The notes below the pieces were generated by a model. The model did not search any database and was not told the origin of the DNA. It saw only the letters and a program-made list of their open reading frames with translations. Below, piece by piece: positions 17,157 to 26,311 of a DNA stretch of 64,000 bases. A program made the translations under genes and the position numbers. Each line of letters begins with the position of its first letter. Positions within the stretch are counted from its first letter, which is position 1. The stretch comes from an uncultured Eubacteriales bacterium (GTDB lineage Bacteria; Bacillota; Clostridia; Oscillospirales; QAKW01), in assembly GCA_902492505.1 (NCBI GenBank), contig CABULU010000002.1, positions 58,049-122,048 on the forward strand, in the 5' to 3' direction.

Positions 17157-18433
17157 TATTTTACAAAATCAAACTCAAAATCATAAATACTGACAGTATC
17201 GCCTTCTTCTATTCCCATTTCCTCAAGCTTGTCAATAATACCGCTTGTACGCAAAACACGCTGAAAATAATTCATTGCCTCATAATCGTTATAGTTTATT
17301 TTTGACATAAGTTTAGCCAGCCACTGAGCTTCTACATAGTAGATACCGTCATGTACATAAACACTGAATTCTCTCGAGGATTTGTCTTGCTCCTGAATTA
17401 CTTCCGCTTCTATTTCAGGTTCATATACAAGAGTGTCAGGCAATGTGTCAAGTTCTTTGACAACTTTAGCGATTACATCAGCAATCCCCTGCTTTGATGC
17501 GGCGGAAATCAAATAAAACGAATATCCCTTATCTTCCACGTAAGCTTTAAATCTTGAAATAATTGTTTCATCACTCACTATATCGGCTTTATTACCGACA
17601 ACTACTTGCATAAGTCCCGACAAACGTGAGGAATATTTTTGCAGTTCTTTATTAATTGCGTCAAAATCCTCTATCGGGTCTCTGCCCTCACTTCCTGATA
17701 TGTCTACCATATGAATAAGCAATCTGCATCTGTCTACATGGCGCAAAAAAGACGTGCCGAGTCCAACACCGTCGGCGGCACCTTCTATAAGTCCCGGAAT
17801 ATCGGCAAGAACAAAACTTTTATCTTCGAAAGCTTGGACAACACCAAGATTAGGAACAAGCGTGGTAAAATGATAATTCGCGATTTTAGGCTTGGCAGAG
17901 GATACAACAGATAAAAAGGTTGATTTGCCTACATTCGGGAATCCTACTAACCCGACATCGGCAATCAGTTTGAGTTCCAGCTGAATTTCGCGCTCTTCAC
18001 CAGGTAAACCGGGCTTTGAAAAACGAGGAATCTGCCGTGTAGGAGTAGCAAAGTGCTGATTACCCCAGCCGCCGCTTCCGCCTTTTGCAGCAACAAAACG
18101 CTCCCCATCAGACATATCTTTTATAATTAACCCTGTTGCTGCGTCTTTTATGAGTGTTCCGCGTGGGACCTTTATTATAAGATCCGGCGCATTTGCACCG
18201 GAGCAGTTGTTTTTACCGCCGTTTTCACCGTTTGCTGCGACATATTTACGCTTATATCTAAAGTCCATAAGCGTATTCATGTTGCTGTCCGAGACAAAAA
18301 CAATACTTCCGCCTTTTCCTCCGTCGCCGCCGTCCGGTCCGCCCGCCGCTACATATTTTTCACGATGAAAAGCGACCGCACCGTCGCCGCCGTCCCCTGC
18401 TTTAATATAAATTTTAGCGATATCTATAAACAA
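17156..18433 (-). CDS. obgE: Obg family GTPase
   Basis: A 425-residue GTPase tied to 50S ribosome maturation and, in sporeformers, to stress and sporulation signalling. The glycine-rich Obg domain (IKAGDGGDGAVAFHREKYV) covers about residues 1-158. The G domain has GFPNVGKSTFL (G1), a DIPGLIEGA G3 motif and NKAD (G4). A C-terminal OCT domain ends near 425. The start is TTG at 18433, with TAGGAG seven bases before it, giving MFIDIAKI. The gene follows an attenuator-like hairpin behind rpmA and overlaps the next gene by one base. Confidence 0.93.
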   Translation of the reverse strand: MFIDIAKIYIKAGDGGDGAVAFHREKYVAAGGPDGGDGGKGGSIVFVSDSNMNTLMDFRYKRKYVAANGENGGKNNCSGANAPDLIIKVPRGTLIKDAATGLIIKDMSDGERFVAAKGGSGGWGNQHFATPTRQIPRFSKPGLPGEEREIQLELKLIADVGLVGFPNVGKSTFLSVVSSAKPKIANYHFTTLVPNLGVVQAFEDKSFVLADIPGLIEGAADGVGLGTSFLRHVDRCRLLIHMVDISGSEGRDPIEDFDAINKELQKYSSRLSGLMQVVVGNKADIVSDETIISRFKAYVEDKGYSFYLISAASKQGIADVIAKVVKELDTLPDTLVYEPEIEAEVIQEQDKSSREFSVYVHDGIYYVEAQWLAKLMSKINYNDYEAMNYFQRVLRTSGIIDKLEEMGIEEGDTVSIYDFEFDFVK

Positions 18434-18452
18434 TTTAATACTCCTATAAAAA

Positions 18453-18474
18453 AGCCCCGGAAACATCCGGGGCT
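18453..18474 (-). terminator. Terminator or attenuator between rpmA and obgE
   Basis: AGCCCCGG and CCGGGGCT form an eight-base GC-rich stem followed by a T-run on the minus strand. It lies about 20 bases before the obgE start, so it can reduce obgE relative to the ribosomal protein genes. Confidence 0.8.
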
Positions 18475-18480
18475 GATTAA

Positions 18481-18765
18481 TTACTGTTCTACTGAATAAA
18501 CTGAAACTTTCTTTCTGTCTTTGCCCATGCGCTCAAATTTGACTTTACCGTCAACCAGCGCAAAAAGCGAGTCATTTGAGCCACGACCCACATTAGTGCC
18601 GGGATGTATCTTTGTTCCCCTTTGTGTAACAAGAATATTTCCCGCAAGAACAAACTGACCGTCTGCTCTTTTAACACCAAGACGCTTTGACTCTGAGTCT
18701 CTTCCGTTCTTGGTAGAACCCATTCCTTTTTTATGTGCAAAGAATTGAATATTAAACTTAATCAT
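18481..18765 (-). CDS. rpmA: 50S ribosomal protein L27 with cleavable N-terminus
   Basis: A 94-residue L27. The N-terminus is MIKFNIQFFAHKKGMGSTKNG, matching the Firmicutes leader xxLQFFA in which the Prp protease cuts after FF, exposing the AHKK residues that reach the peptidyl-transferase centre. The rest is canonical: SKRLGVKRADGQFVLAGNILVTQRGTK, HPGTNVG and DSLFAL. The protease gene prp is four bases upstream and rplU follows before it in transcription order, as in other Firmicutes. Confidence 0.96.
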   Translation of the reverse strand: MIKFNIQFFAHKKGMGSTKNGRDSESKRLGVKRADGQFVLAGNILVTQRGTKIHPGTNVGRGSNDSLFALVDGKVKFERMGKDRKKVSVYSVEQ

Positions 18766-18768
18766 TGT

Positions 18769-19089
18769 CTACACCTCCGTAAATTCATAATTAAAATAAT
18801 CCGGATACTGCTGCGCCATACTATCAGCAAAACCGGCAAGCACTGCCAGCTGCTTATCAGCATCTTTAAGCGGCACCCGACAGCGTAAAATTATTTCGGC
18901 GCTGTTTTCATTGACAACAAGCTCTGTATCATCCTTACAAAATCTTGTAAGAAATTCAGCGGAAAGCTGAACAGCGGCAGAAACCGCCGCACATACGATA
19001 TCCTCACCGGCAGCTGCATAGCCTGAATGACCCCTGCAGCAAAAGCCGAGATAATGACCGTTGTCTTTGAAAAATGTAAGTTGAGTCAT
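18769..19089 (-). CDS. prp: Ribosomal-processing cysteine protease Prp
   Basis: A 106-residue YsxB/Prp family protease that removes the L27 leader peptide. The catalytic His and Cys lie in RGHSGYAAAGEDIVCAAVSAAVQ (about residues 19-41). It sits between rplU and rpmA, the invariant position for the family, with five and three base gaps. The leader of L27 here (FNIQFFA) is consistent with it being active. Confidence 0.93.
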   Translation of the reverse strand: MTQLTFFKDNGHYLGFCCRGHSGYAAAGEDIVCAAVSAAVQLSAEFLTRFCKDDTELVVNENSAEIILRCRVPLKDADKQLAVLAGFADSMAQQYPDYFNYEFTEV

Positions 19090-19094
19090 CTATC

Positions 19095-19406
19095 TTACGA
19101 GTTGATAGCAGTGATCTGTACCTTTGTATAGGGCTGTCTGTGACCCTGCTTTCTTCTGTAATTCTTTTTAGGTTTCATTTTGTAAACGATGATTTTCTTT
19201 GCTTTGCCGGTTTTGACAACGTTTGCTTCTACAGTTGCACCGTCTACATAAGGAGCACCGACTTTGATACCGTCATCGGCACCGACTGCAACAACCTTGT
19301 CGAAAACGAATTTAGAATCGTTTTCTGCATTGATTTTTTCAATAAAAATGACGTCACCGTCCTGCACCTTGTACTGCTTACCGCCTGTTTCAATAATTGC
19401 GTACAT
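19095..19406 (-). CDS. rplU: 50S ribosomal protein L21
   Basis: A 103-residue L21 starting MYAIIETGGKQYKVQDGD, with the conserved KKIIVYKMKPKKNYRRKQGHRQPYT C-terminal basic motif. ATG at 19406 has GAGGTG upstream; in-frame codons before it encode no L21-like residues. It is the first gene of the rplU-prp-rpmA-obgE operon and follows a structured leader. Confidence 0.96.
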   Translation of the reverse strand: MYAIIETGGKQYKVQDGDVIFIEKINAENDSKFVFDKVVAVGADDGIKVGAPYVDGATVEANVVKTGKAKKIIVYKMKPKKNYRRKQGHRQPYTKVQITAINS

Positions 19407-19435
19407 TACAAAGCACCTCACTTTCTTTAAGAAAA

Positions 19436-19487
19436 CTCGCTACGGCGGGTAACTTTACGTTTTTATAACCCGACATATGCGGCCGAG
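19436..19487 (-). promoter_or_regulatory. Probable L21 ribosomal-protein leader
   Basis: On the minus strand an outer CTCG/CGAG stem encloses CGGGT...ACCCG, 30 bases before rplU. This position and two-level hairpin shape fit the L21 leader that binds the free protein. I have not checked it against the Rfam model. Confidence 0.6.
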
Positions 19488-19557
19488 AATAATTATAGCA
19501 TATAGCCGTAATATAAGTCAATATTTTTTTACAAAAAGACAATTTATATTTATCTGA

Positions 19558-21240
19558 TTATTTTGCGCTTTTTATCAGTTCATCAGCTGTTTTCAAAAGC
19601 TGATCAGTTATATCAATGCCGCCCATAATTCGCGCAATTTCTGCCCGCCTCTCGTCTTCAGACAAAAGCTGTATATCAGAACGCGTATTTAATCCTTCTG
19701 TTTTTTTTTGGACTCTGTAATGATGGTCAGCCATAGCCGCAATCTGTGCAAGGTGCGTTATACAAAACACTTGCTTGTCTTTGGAAAAGTTCTTCAGCTT
19801 ATATCCTATTTTCTGTGCGGTGCTTCCCGAAACACCACTGTCGATTTCATCATATATAACAGTTGAGCAATCTGTCTTTGCATTGTTCAGCGTACTTTTA
19901 AGACACAGCATTATACGCGAAAGCTCTCCGCCGGATGCAATTTTTGAAATAGGTCGAGGCTTTAGACCAGTATTTGCCGATATTAAAAATTCGACTCTGT
20001 CATATCCGTTGACGCTATATTTATTGCCGCCGCGCATATTTTTACTGCGTGTTATGCTCACTTCAAACTTAACGTTTGGCATATCCAGCTCTTTAAGCTG
20101 CGCACAAATATTCTCGGAAAGTTTATTTGCACCGCTTGAGCGCAGTTGTGACAATGTTTGAGCGCACTCCTCCAGTTCCGAAAGTGATTTTTTATATTCC
20201 GAAGCCGCTCTTTCAAGTTCAAACTCATTATCGGCAAGTGAATCGAGTTCAGCTTTATACTGCTTCAGCATGTGAGCGGCGTTTTCCTCGCTAAAATACT
20301 TTCTTATTATATTCTCAATGGTGTACAACCTGCTTTCAATATATTCAGGCGAATATTCACTTTCCTCATGATCTAAAACAAGCTCGCCGACAGCAAACGC
20401 GGCTTCTTCGATTTGCGCTTTAACATTTTTCAAAATATCAAGGGACTTTGAGACAGACGGAAAAATGTCCAGTATCTTTTCCAACTCTGCAACAGCAGAT
20501 GATACTCCATTCAATACACAATTTTCATCCTGAGCTAAAACATTATCGGTTAAATACAGCGCTTTTGAAATAACAGCGCTGTTTTGAGCTGATGTCCGAG
20601 CACTTTTTAATTTTTCATACTCACCGATATTTATATTTGCATTTTCAAGCTCGCCTATTTTAAATTTAAGTGCTGATTCAAGCTCATCCTTTTGATTTTT
20701 AATTTCAGTTAAACTATCAAGTTTATTCCTCAGCTTTTTGACAGATTCATACTTCTTGCGATAATTCTCAAGCTGCTGTTCGATACCGCAATATTCGTCA
20801 AGATAAACTATATGGCTTTGCGGCTCAAGAATTTTTGAACCGTCATGCTGACCGTGAATACTTACAAGCAGTAAAGCAACCTCTTTAAGCGCTGTTACCG
20901 AAACGGCGGCATCGTTAATTTTCGCAATGTTTCTTCCGTCGCCGGATATTCTTCGGAATATTATTACGTTGCCGTCCTCATCGGGAGTTATTCCGAGATT
21001 AGCAAGCCCCTCCTTTTGACCGTCGGTAAAATCAGTAAAAACAGCACTTACAACTGCTGCCGTTCCGTAAGGTCCTATAAGTTCCTTAGAGCTTTTAACG
21101 CCTGTGAGCAAAGCGATAGAATCAATAATTATGCTTTTACCGGCTCCGGTTTCACCCGTTAGCACATTAAATCCGTTATAAAAGTCTATATCGCTCTTGT
21201 CTATTATTGCAATATTTTCAATATGCAGACTTAAAAGCAT
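19558..21240 (-). CDS. recN: DNA repair protein RecN
   Basis: A 560-residue SMC-like ATPase acting early in double-strand break repair. Walker A GETGAGKS is at residues 29-36 in LTGETGAGKSIIIDSIALL. A long coiled-coil middle (about 160-370) follows. The C-terminal signature is IASGGELSRIMLCLKS and Walker B is TVIYDEIDSGVSGSTA. It is the last gene of the long minus-strand run that starts at yicC. In bacilli recN is followed by spoIVB and spo0A; here it is followed by the rplU operon. Confidence 0.95.
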   Translation of the reverse strand: MLLSLHIENIAIIDKSDIDFYNGFNVLTGETGAGKSIIIDSIALLTGVKSSKELIGPYGTAAVVSAVFTDFTDGQKEGLANLGITPDEDGNVIIFRRISGDGRNIAKINDAAVSVTALKEVALLLVSIHGQHDGSKILEPQSHIVYLDEYCGIEQQLENYRKKYESVKKLRNKLDSLTEIKNQKDELESALKFKIGELENANINIGEYEKLKSARTSAQNSAVISKALYLTDNVLAQDENCVLNGVSSAVAELEKILDIFPSVSKSLDILKNVKAQIEEAAFAVGELVLDHEESEYSPEYIESRLYTIENIIRKYFSEENAAHMLKQYKAELDSLADNEFELERAASEYKKSLSELEECAQTLSQLRSSGANKLSENICAQLKELDMPNVKFEVSITRSKNMRGGNKYSVNGYDRVEFLISANTGLKPRPISKIASGGELSRIMLCLKSTLNNAKTDCSTVIYDEIDSGVSGSTAQKIGYKLKNFSKDKQVFCITHLAQIAAMADHHYRVQKKTEGLNTRSDIQLLSEDERRAEIARIMGGIDITDQLLKTADELIKSAK

Positions 21241-21270
21241 TACAACCTTCCTTTTCTTTTCAGATAAAAA

Positions 21271-21708
21271 CTATTTTATACGTGTTACAAGAATTTCCCT
21301 TATATTTTCAGCTGTTATATTGTCCGATGAAGCGATGAATATGGTATCATCACCTGCAAGAGTACCGACAAGCCCACAAAGCTCAAGACTGTCGATATAC
21401 ACACAGATGGCGTTTGCCATACCCGCAGCACATTTAATTATGACTAAATTCTGAGCCGTTTTGACAGACAAAACGGAGTTTTTTAAAATTAAACTGTGCT
21501 CGCCCGTTTCCGTTTCTTTTTTCAGAACATACTTATTAACTCCATCTTCAAACGATTTGATTAGACCCAGCTTTTTAATGTCCCTTGATACGGTGGCCTG
21601 CGTGACATTATAACCGTCTTTATTAAGAATATCAACAAGCATATCCTGAGTTGTAATATCAAATTCCAATACAAGTTCTTTTATGCGTGTCAGTCTTTCT
21701 TTTTTCAT
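21271..21708 (-). CDS. argR: Arginine repressor
   Basis: A 145-residue ArgR/AhrC protein. The N-terminal winged helix (KELVLEFDITTQDMLVDIL and QATVSRDIKKLGLIK) binds ARG boxes. The C-terminal domain (LVGTLAGDDTIFI) forms the arginine-binding hexamer. It overlaps nadK by four bases and precedes recN by 30 bases, the same order as in bacilli. Confidence 0.93.
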   Translation of the reverse strand: MKKERLTRIKELVLEFDITTQDMLVDILNKDGYNVTQATVSRDIKKLGLIKSFEDGVNKYVLKKETETGEHSLILKNSVLSVKTAQNLVIIKCAAGMANAICVYIDSLELCGLVGTLAGDDTIFIASSDNITAENIREILVTRIK

Positions 21709-22571
21709 TTTCGTTTACCTCTGGATCTGAATTTATTTTTAAGTACCGTGTAAAAATCACAGTCGGACAGCTGAACAAGCCGCAGATATTTATTGTTTTT
21801 ATGTATAACAACACGGTCGCTGTTCTGAATAAAAAATACATGTCTGCCGTCAACACTTATAAGTGAATTATTATTTTTTGATGAACTGACTTTACATTCC
21901 AGTTTTTTGTCTGCATTGAAAACGAGTGAGTGAGAAGACAGTGTGTGAGGAGAAATCGCCGAGACAAGAATAGCTTCCATTGTAGGATCCATTATCGGGC
22001 CTCCGACACTTAATGAGTACGCAGACGATCCTGTTGGCGTAGAAAAAATCAGTCCGTCGCAAAAATAGTCGGCAATTATGCCGCTTTCACCGTACAAATC
22101 GATACTGACGGGTTTTAAAACGGCACTTCTTGTAACAACAACATCGTTAAGCGCGCTGTATTCATATATTTTTTTATTATTACGAATTACAGAGGCACTC
22201 AGCATCATTCGTTTTTGAAAGGAAAGATTATTTTTTAATATTTCCGGTATTCTGTCTATTTCAGTTCTGTCTATCTGTGCCAAATACCCGAGAGTTCCGA
22301 GATTTACTCCCAAAAGCGCTACATCATATCTCACTGCCAAATCGGCAACATTCAAAAAAGTCCCATCGCCGCCAAGCGCTATGACCATCGAACACTTTTT
22401 AAACATATCCTCAAGCGTTGTTTTCACATAATCACTTTCCGGAAAAATGCTGCTATATTCGCTTGATACAAACGGACAGAAGCCGCTGTCCTTTATAATT
22501 CTTGCGACGTACCTGAAATTTTTGAATTTTGGATCCTTCTTATTGTTTACTATAATACCGATATTTTTCAT
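21705..22571 (-). CDS. nadK: NAD kinase
   Basis: A 288-residue ATP-NAD kinase producing NADP. The GGDGT motif is in VIALGGDGTFLN, followed by GVNLGTLGYL and the conserved STPTGSSAYSLSVGGPIM. ATG at 22571 gives the usual MKNIGIIVN start; an earlier in-frame start lies inside tlyA. It overlaps both tlyA and argR by four bases, so translation is probably coupled. Confidence 0.95.
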   Translation of the reverse strand: MKNIGIIVNNKKDPKFKNFRYVARIIKDSGFCPFVSSEYSSIFPESDYVKTTLEDMFKKCSMVIALGGDGTFLNVADLAVRYDVALLGVNLGTLGYLAQIDRTEIDRIPEILKNNLSFQKRMMLSASVIRNNKKIYEYSALNDVVVTRSAVLKPVSIDLYGESGIIADYFCDGLIFSTPTGSSAYSLSVGGPIMDPTMEAILVSAISPHTLSSHSLVFNADKKLECKVSSSKNNNSLISVDGRHVFFIQNSDRVVIHKNNKYLRLVQLSDCDFYTVLKNKFRSRGKRK

Positions 22572-23350
22572 TTTACCTCTTGTATTCTTTTTTCTATGAA
22601 CTTGTTGGAAATGCTGCTGCAACCGGAGATTTTTTTCATATACAGAAGATACTCCATATTGCCGCTTTCACCTGCAAGCTCTGAAAAGCAGATATCCTTT
22701 ACATATAATCCGAGCAAACGTGCAAAATCAGCTATATCGCACACGGCCTTGACATGCAATTTTTTGTTCTTTACCACACCGTTTTTGCCAATGTAGTCAG
22801 GTCCTACCTCAAATTGTGGCTTTACAAGACATATAAGCTCGCCGCCAAAACGCAGAATTTCAAACGCCGCCGGAAGAATACAGCGCAAAGATATGAATGA
22901 AAGGTCACATGTAACAACATCTATTTCCTCGGAAAACATAGACTTTTCCAGATACCTTGCATTTGTATTTTCCATGCTGACAATACGCTTGTCTGTTTTC
23001 AGCGTATGATGTAGCTGATTTGTCCCTATGTCTACGGCATATATTTTTGCTGCTCCGTTTTCCAGCATAACCTGACAAAATCCGCCGGTTGACGCGCCGA
23101 GATCAACCACAGTTTTTCCGATAAAATCAACATTAAAATTTTTTATTGCCGTTAACAGTTTTTTAGCGGAACGCGCTACATACTGCTTTTCAGCAATGTG
23201 CACTGTTACCGAATCGTCATTTCCAACGATAAACGCCGGCTTTGTAATACAAACGCCGTTTACATAAATATTGCCGGAGCAAATCAGAGCAGCCGATTTA
23301 TTTCTGCTTTCACAGTACTTTTCTTTTACAAGATAAACATCAAGACGCAT
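22568..23350 (-). CDS. tlyA: TlyA-family rRNA methyltransferase
   Basis: A 260-residue protein with an N-terminal S4 RNA-binding domain (residues 1-60, RLDVYLVKEKYCESRNKSAALI) and an FtsJ-like methyltransferase domain with motif I VVDLGASTGGFCQVML. TlyA enzymes add 2'-O-methyl groups to cytidines in 16S and/or 23S rRNA. Which target applies here cannot be told. Its stop overlaps nadK and its start is one base from the dxs stop. Confidence 0.9.
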   Translation of the reverse strand: MRLDVYLVKEKYCESRNKSAALICSGNIYVNGVCITKPAFIVGNDDSVTVHIAEKQYVARSAKKLLTAIKNFNVDFIGKTVVDLGASTGGFCQVMLENGAAKIYAVDIGTNQLHHTLKTDKRIVSMENTNARYLEKSMFSEEIDVVTCDLSFISLRCILPAAFEILRFGGELICLVKPQFEVGPDYIGKNGVVKNKKLHVKAVCDIADFARLLGLYVKDICFSELAGESGNMEYLLYMKKISGCSSISNKFIEKRIQEVK

Positions 23351-23351
23351 T

Positions 23352-25205
23352 TTAATGCTCCGTAATTTTTGAAATAAAACATTTGAGAGAATCGCTGTCC
23401 AATCCGCAGTCCGCTTTTACTGATTTTGGCGGAGCATGTTTTATAAACCGATTTTTAATAGAAATATTATAAAAGTTACCTTTAAAACCGCAGTTGTTAA
23501 GCTCGGCCTGTAACAGCATACCTACGCCGCCTATATAATAACATTCCTCTGCAAAAATTATGTTTTTATAATTTGACAGTTTTAATAAAAGGCTTTTTTC
23601 AAAAAAATTTATGACATTTAGCTTTATTATATCTACCTTTTTACCGGAAGCTGCTATCAATACGTCCGTAATTTCACGCCCGTATGAAACTACGACCGTT
23701 TCATAACCGTTTGCAATTATATCCCAGTCTTCCCGAGCTTTTTTAAACGGCAGCTCTGTATATTCAATGCAATTTCCGCGCGGATATCTTATTACACAGG
23801 ATTTAGTTTCTATATTAACTGCCCTTTCAAGCATAACGGAAAGCTCAGTACCGGTAGACGGCGAGAAAATCACAATATTCGGTATCGGCAGCAGCATCGG
23901 TATATCAAACAATCCCTGATGTGTTTCTCCGTCATCACCTACAATTCCTGCCCTGTCTACTGCAAAAATAACTTTTAAGTTCTGAAGTGACACATCATGT
24001 ATTATTTGGTCGTACGATCTTTGCAGAAACGTAGAATACACTGCAAAAACAGGTAAATAACCGTTTTTGGCAAGACCGCCCGCAAACGTGACGGCATGCT
24101 GTTCGGCGATTCCGACGTCAAAATACCGTTTAGGAAACTTTGACTTAAAGCAGGAAAGCCCGCAGCTCGGACCCATAGCCGCTGTTATAGCACATATTTT
24201 ATTATTTTTCTCGGCAAGAGATACAAGAGCCTTTCCGAAAGCGTCGGTAAACGACAGTTGAACGCTTTGGCTCGTATTTCCGGTGCCTATATCAAATTCA
24301 CCGACACCGTGAAATTCGCGCGGTTTGCTTTCTGCAAATGTATAGCCCTTTCCCTTTTTAGTATTTACATGAACAAGCACCGGACGTTTCAAGGATTTTG
24401 CGCGGGAAAGAACACGCGTTAAAAGGTCAATATTATGCCCGTCGATAGGGCCTATATATTTAAATCCCATGCTTTCAAAAATATTTGACGAATAAAAATA
24501 AGATTTGATTGCAGACTTTAAACGATTAAGTCGTCGATAAACTGGCTTTCCTATATACGGAATTTTTACAAGCGCGCTGCCGAGCGCATCTTTAAACCGA
24601 AAATATCCGCTTTTGCTTCGCAGCCGCGTCAGCGTCTTTGAAATAGCACCGACATTTTTTGAAATGCTCATTTTATTATCATTCAGGATGACGACAAGGT
24701 TTTTTTCCGAGCTTCCTGCATTGTTAAGCCCCTCGTACGCAAGTCCTCCTGTCATTGAGCCGTCACCGATTACAGCGACGACAGAAGAATTGTCATCACC
24801 TGACAGACTTTTTGCATAAACAAGGCCGAGCGCAGATGAAATGGATGTAGAGCTATGGCCGGTTTTAAATATATCGTGCTCGCTTTCCTCCGGATTGGGA
24901 AATCCTGACAGGCCGTCTTTTTGTCTGAGCGTGCTGAAACGGTTATATCGTCCTGTCAACATTTTGTGTACATAACACTGATGCCCCACATCAAAAATAA
25001 TTTGATCCGCCGGCGAGGAAAAGACTTTGTGTATGGCAATAGTAAGCTCGACAACACCCAGATTGCTCGCCAGATGTCCTCCTGTATTTGAAACATTCAG
25101 AATAAGCGCTTCACGCAGTTCATCCGAAAGAATTTTCAAATTGTCTGAGGACATGCTTTTCAAATCATCGGGAGATGTTAAATTTTCAAGTATACGAAAT
25201 TCCAT
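23352..25205 (-). CDS. dxs: 1-deoxy-D-xylulose-5-phosphate synthase
   Basis: A 617-residue thiamine-diphosphate enzyme that makes DXP from pyruvate and glyceraldehyde 3-phosphate, the entry to the MEP isoprenoid pathway. Seen: HQCYVHKMLTGR, the cofactor motif GDGSMTGGLAYEGLNN, a FDVGIAEQHAVTFAGGLA catalytic Glu region and FAVDRAGIVGDDGETHQG. Its start lies one base from the ispA stop. Placement beside ispA joins the start and a later step of isoprenoid synthesis. Confidence 0.95.
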   Translation of the reverse strand: MEFRILENLTSPDDLKSMSSDNLKILSDELREALILNVSNTGGHLASNLGVVELTIAIHKVFSSPADQIIFDVGHQCYVHKMLTGRYNRFSTLRQKDGLSGFPNPEESEHDIFKTGHSSTSISSALGLVYAKSLSGDDNSSVVAVIGDGSMTGGLAYEGLNNAGSSEKNLVVILNDNKMSISKNVGAISKTLTRLRSKSGYFRFKDALGSALVKIPYIGKPVYRRLNRLKSAIKSYFYSSNIFESMGFKYIGPIDGHNIDLLTRVLSRAKSLKRPVLVHVNTKKGKGYTFAESKPREFHGVGEFDIGTGNTSQSVQLSFTDAFGKALVSLAEKNNKICAITAAMGPSCGLSCFKSKFPKRYFDVGIAEQHAVTFAGGLAKNGYLPVFAVYSTFLQRSYDQIIHDVSLQNLKVIFAVDRAGIVGDDGETHQGLFDIPMLLPIPNIVIFSPSTGTELSVMLERAVNIETKSCVIRYPRGNCIEYTELPFKKAREDWDIIANGYETVVVSYGREITDVLIAASGKKVDIIKLNVINFFEKSLLLKLSNYKNIIFAEECYYIGGVGMLLQAELNNCGFKGNFYNISIKNRFIKHAPPKSVKADCGLDSDSLKCFISKITEH

Positions 25206-25206
25206 T

Positions 25207-26073
25207 TTATATAGTTCTGTTTACAAAAAAATCCGTTAGTTCGGCAAAAAATGGGTACTCTACAATAATCGGGTTATTCTTAATATCGGTGGCAATATTC
25301 TTAAGCATCTCGTGAGATTTATCTATGCCAAGCAGACTGACAAAAGTAGATTTAAGTGATTTTTCATCGCTGTTGACCGGTTTACCAATAATACTGCTTT
25401 GGGATGTAACATCAAGAATATCATCTTTAATTTGAAACGCGAGTCCGAGACTGTTCATGATTTTTAAAAGCTCTTTTTCGGTATCGGCTGAAATATTTCC
25501 AAGCACACATCCCATCTGAACGGCAGCGCAGAACATACATGCCGTTTTTTTATAATGAAGCTCGCAAAGACTGTCAAAATCAATTATTTTATTTTCGCTT
25601 AATTTATCAATGGTCTGCCCCGCAAGCATACCGTGCTCTCCGCAAGCATCTGCCAATATCCGAATACATTCTGTTTTTTTGTGATCTGAAAAAAATCTGT
25701 TGCCGACAATCACCGAAAAAGCTTTTGTCAAAAGAGCATCACCCGCAAGCAGGGCAATATCGGCACCGAATTTGACATGACATGTTGGCTTCCCGCGGCG
25801 AAGATAGTCATTATCCATTTCCGGAAGATCATCATGAATTAGTGAGTATGTATGCACCAGTTCCATTGCACATGCAAAGTCAAGCACTGTTTCAGCCTGC
25901 GCACCTCCAAGCTTTGCCGTTTCAAGCAGAATAAGCCCACGAAGATGCTTCCCGCCGGCTGTTATCGAATAATGTTGAGCCTCTAAAAGCACATCATAAC
26001 TGCATTTCTCATAATGTGTTAATTCTTCAAGACGCGATGATATTTTTTTTATCAATCCAATATATTTATTCAT
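25207..26073 (-). CDS. ispA: Polyprenyl (farnesyl) diphosphate synthase
   Basis: A 288-residue trans-prenyltransferase. The first aspartate-rich motif is IHDDLPEMDNDYLRRGKPT and the second is QIKDDILDVT. The residues before the first motif are bulky-aromatic (ELVHTYSL), as in type II farnesyl synthases. It condenses IPP and DMAPP to geranyl and farnesyl diphosphate in the cytosol. It overlaps xseB by eight bases. Confidence 0.93.
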   Translation of the reverse strand: MNKYIGLIKKISSRLEELTHYEKCSYDVLLEAQHYSITAGGKHLRGLILLETAKLGGAQAETVLDFACAMELVHTYSLIHDDLPEMDNDYLRRGKPTCHVKFGADIALLAGDALLTKAFSVIVGNRFFSDHKKTECIRILADACGEHGMLAGQTIDKLSENKIIDFDSLCELHYKKTACMFCAAVQMGCVLGNISADTEKELLKIMNSLGLAFQIKDDILDVTSQSSIIGKPVNSDEKSLKSTFVSLLGIDKSHEMLKNIATDIKNNPIIVEYPFFAELTDFFVNRTI

Positions 26074-26311
26074 TTGCTTTGAAATCTTTTACATCGGGTG
26101 TATCAGTTCCGTTTTCTATTAAAATTTCAACCTTTTGCTTTGCATCCTTTAAATATTTAGAGCATATACCCGATAGCTTTATACCCTCTTCGAACAATTT
26201 TACTGAATCGTCAAGCGTAACATCACCACTCTCAAGCTCACGCACAATTATTTCAAGCCTTGCAAGGCTTTCTTCAAATGTGATATTATTTTTCATTAAT
26301 TTTATCCTCAT
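26066..26311 (-). CDS. xseB: Exodeoxyribonuclease VII small subunit
   Basis: An 81-residue helical protein with FEESLARLEIIVRELESGDVTLDDSVKLFEEGIKL, the whole XseB signature. It joins XseA in the single-strand-specific exonuclease VII. It overlaps the xseA end by 26 bases and the ispA start by eight. Confidence 0.93.
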   Translation of the reverse strand: MRIKLMKNNITFEESLARLEIIVRELESGDVTLDDSVKLFEEGIKLSGICSKYLKDAKQKVEILIENGTDTPDVKDFKANE

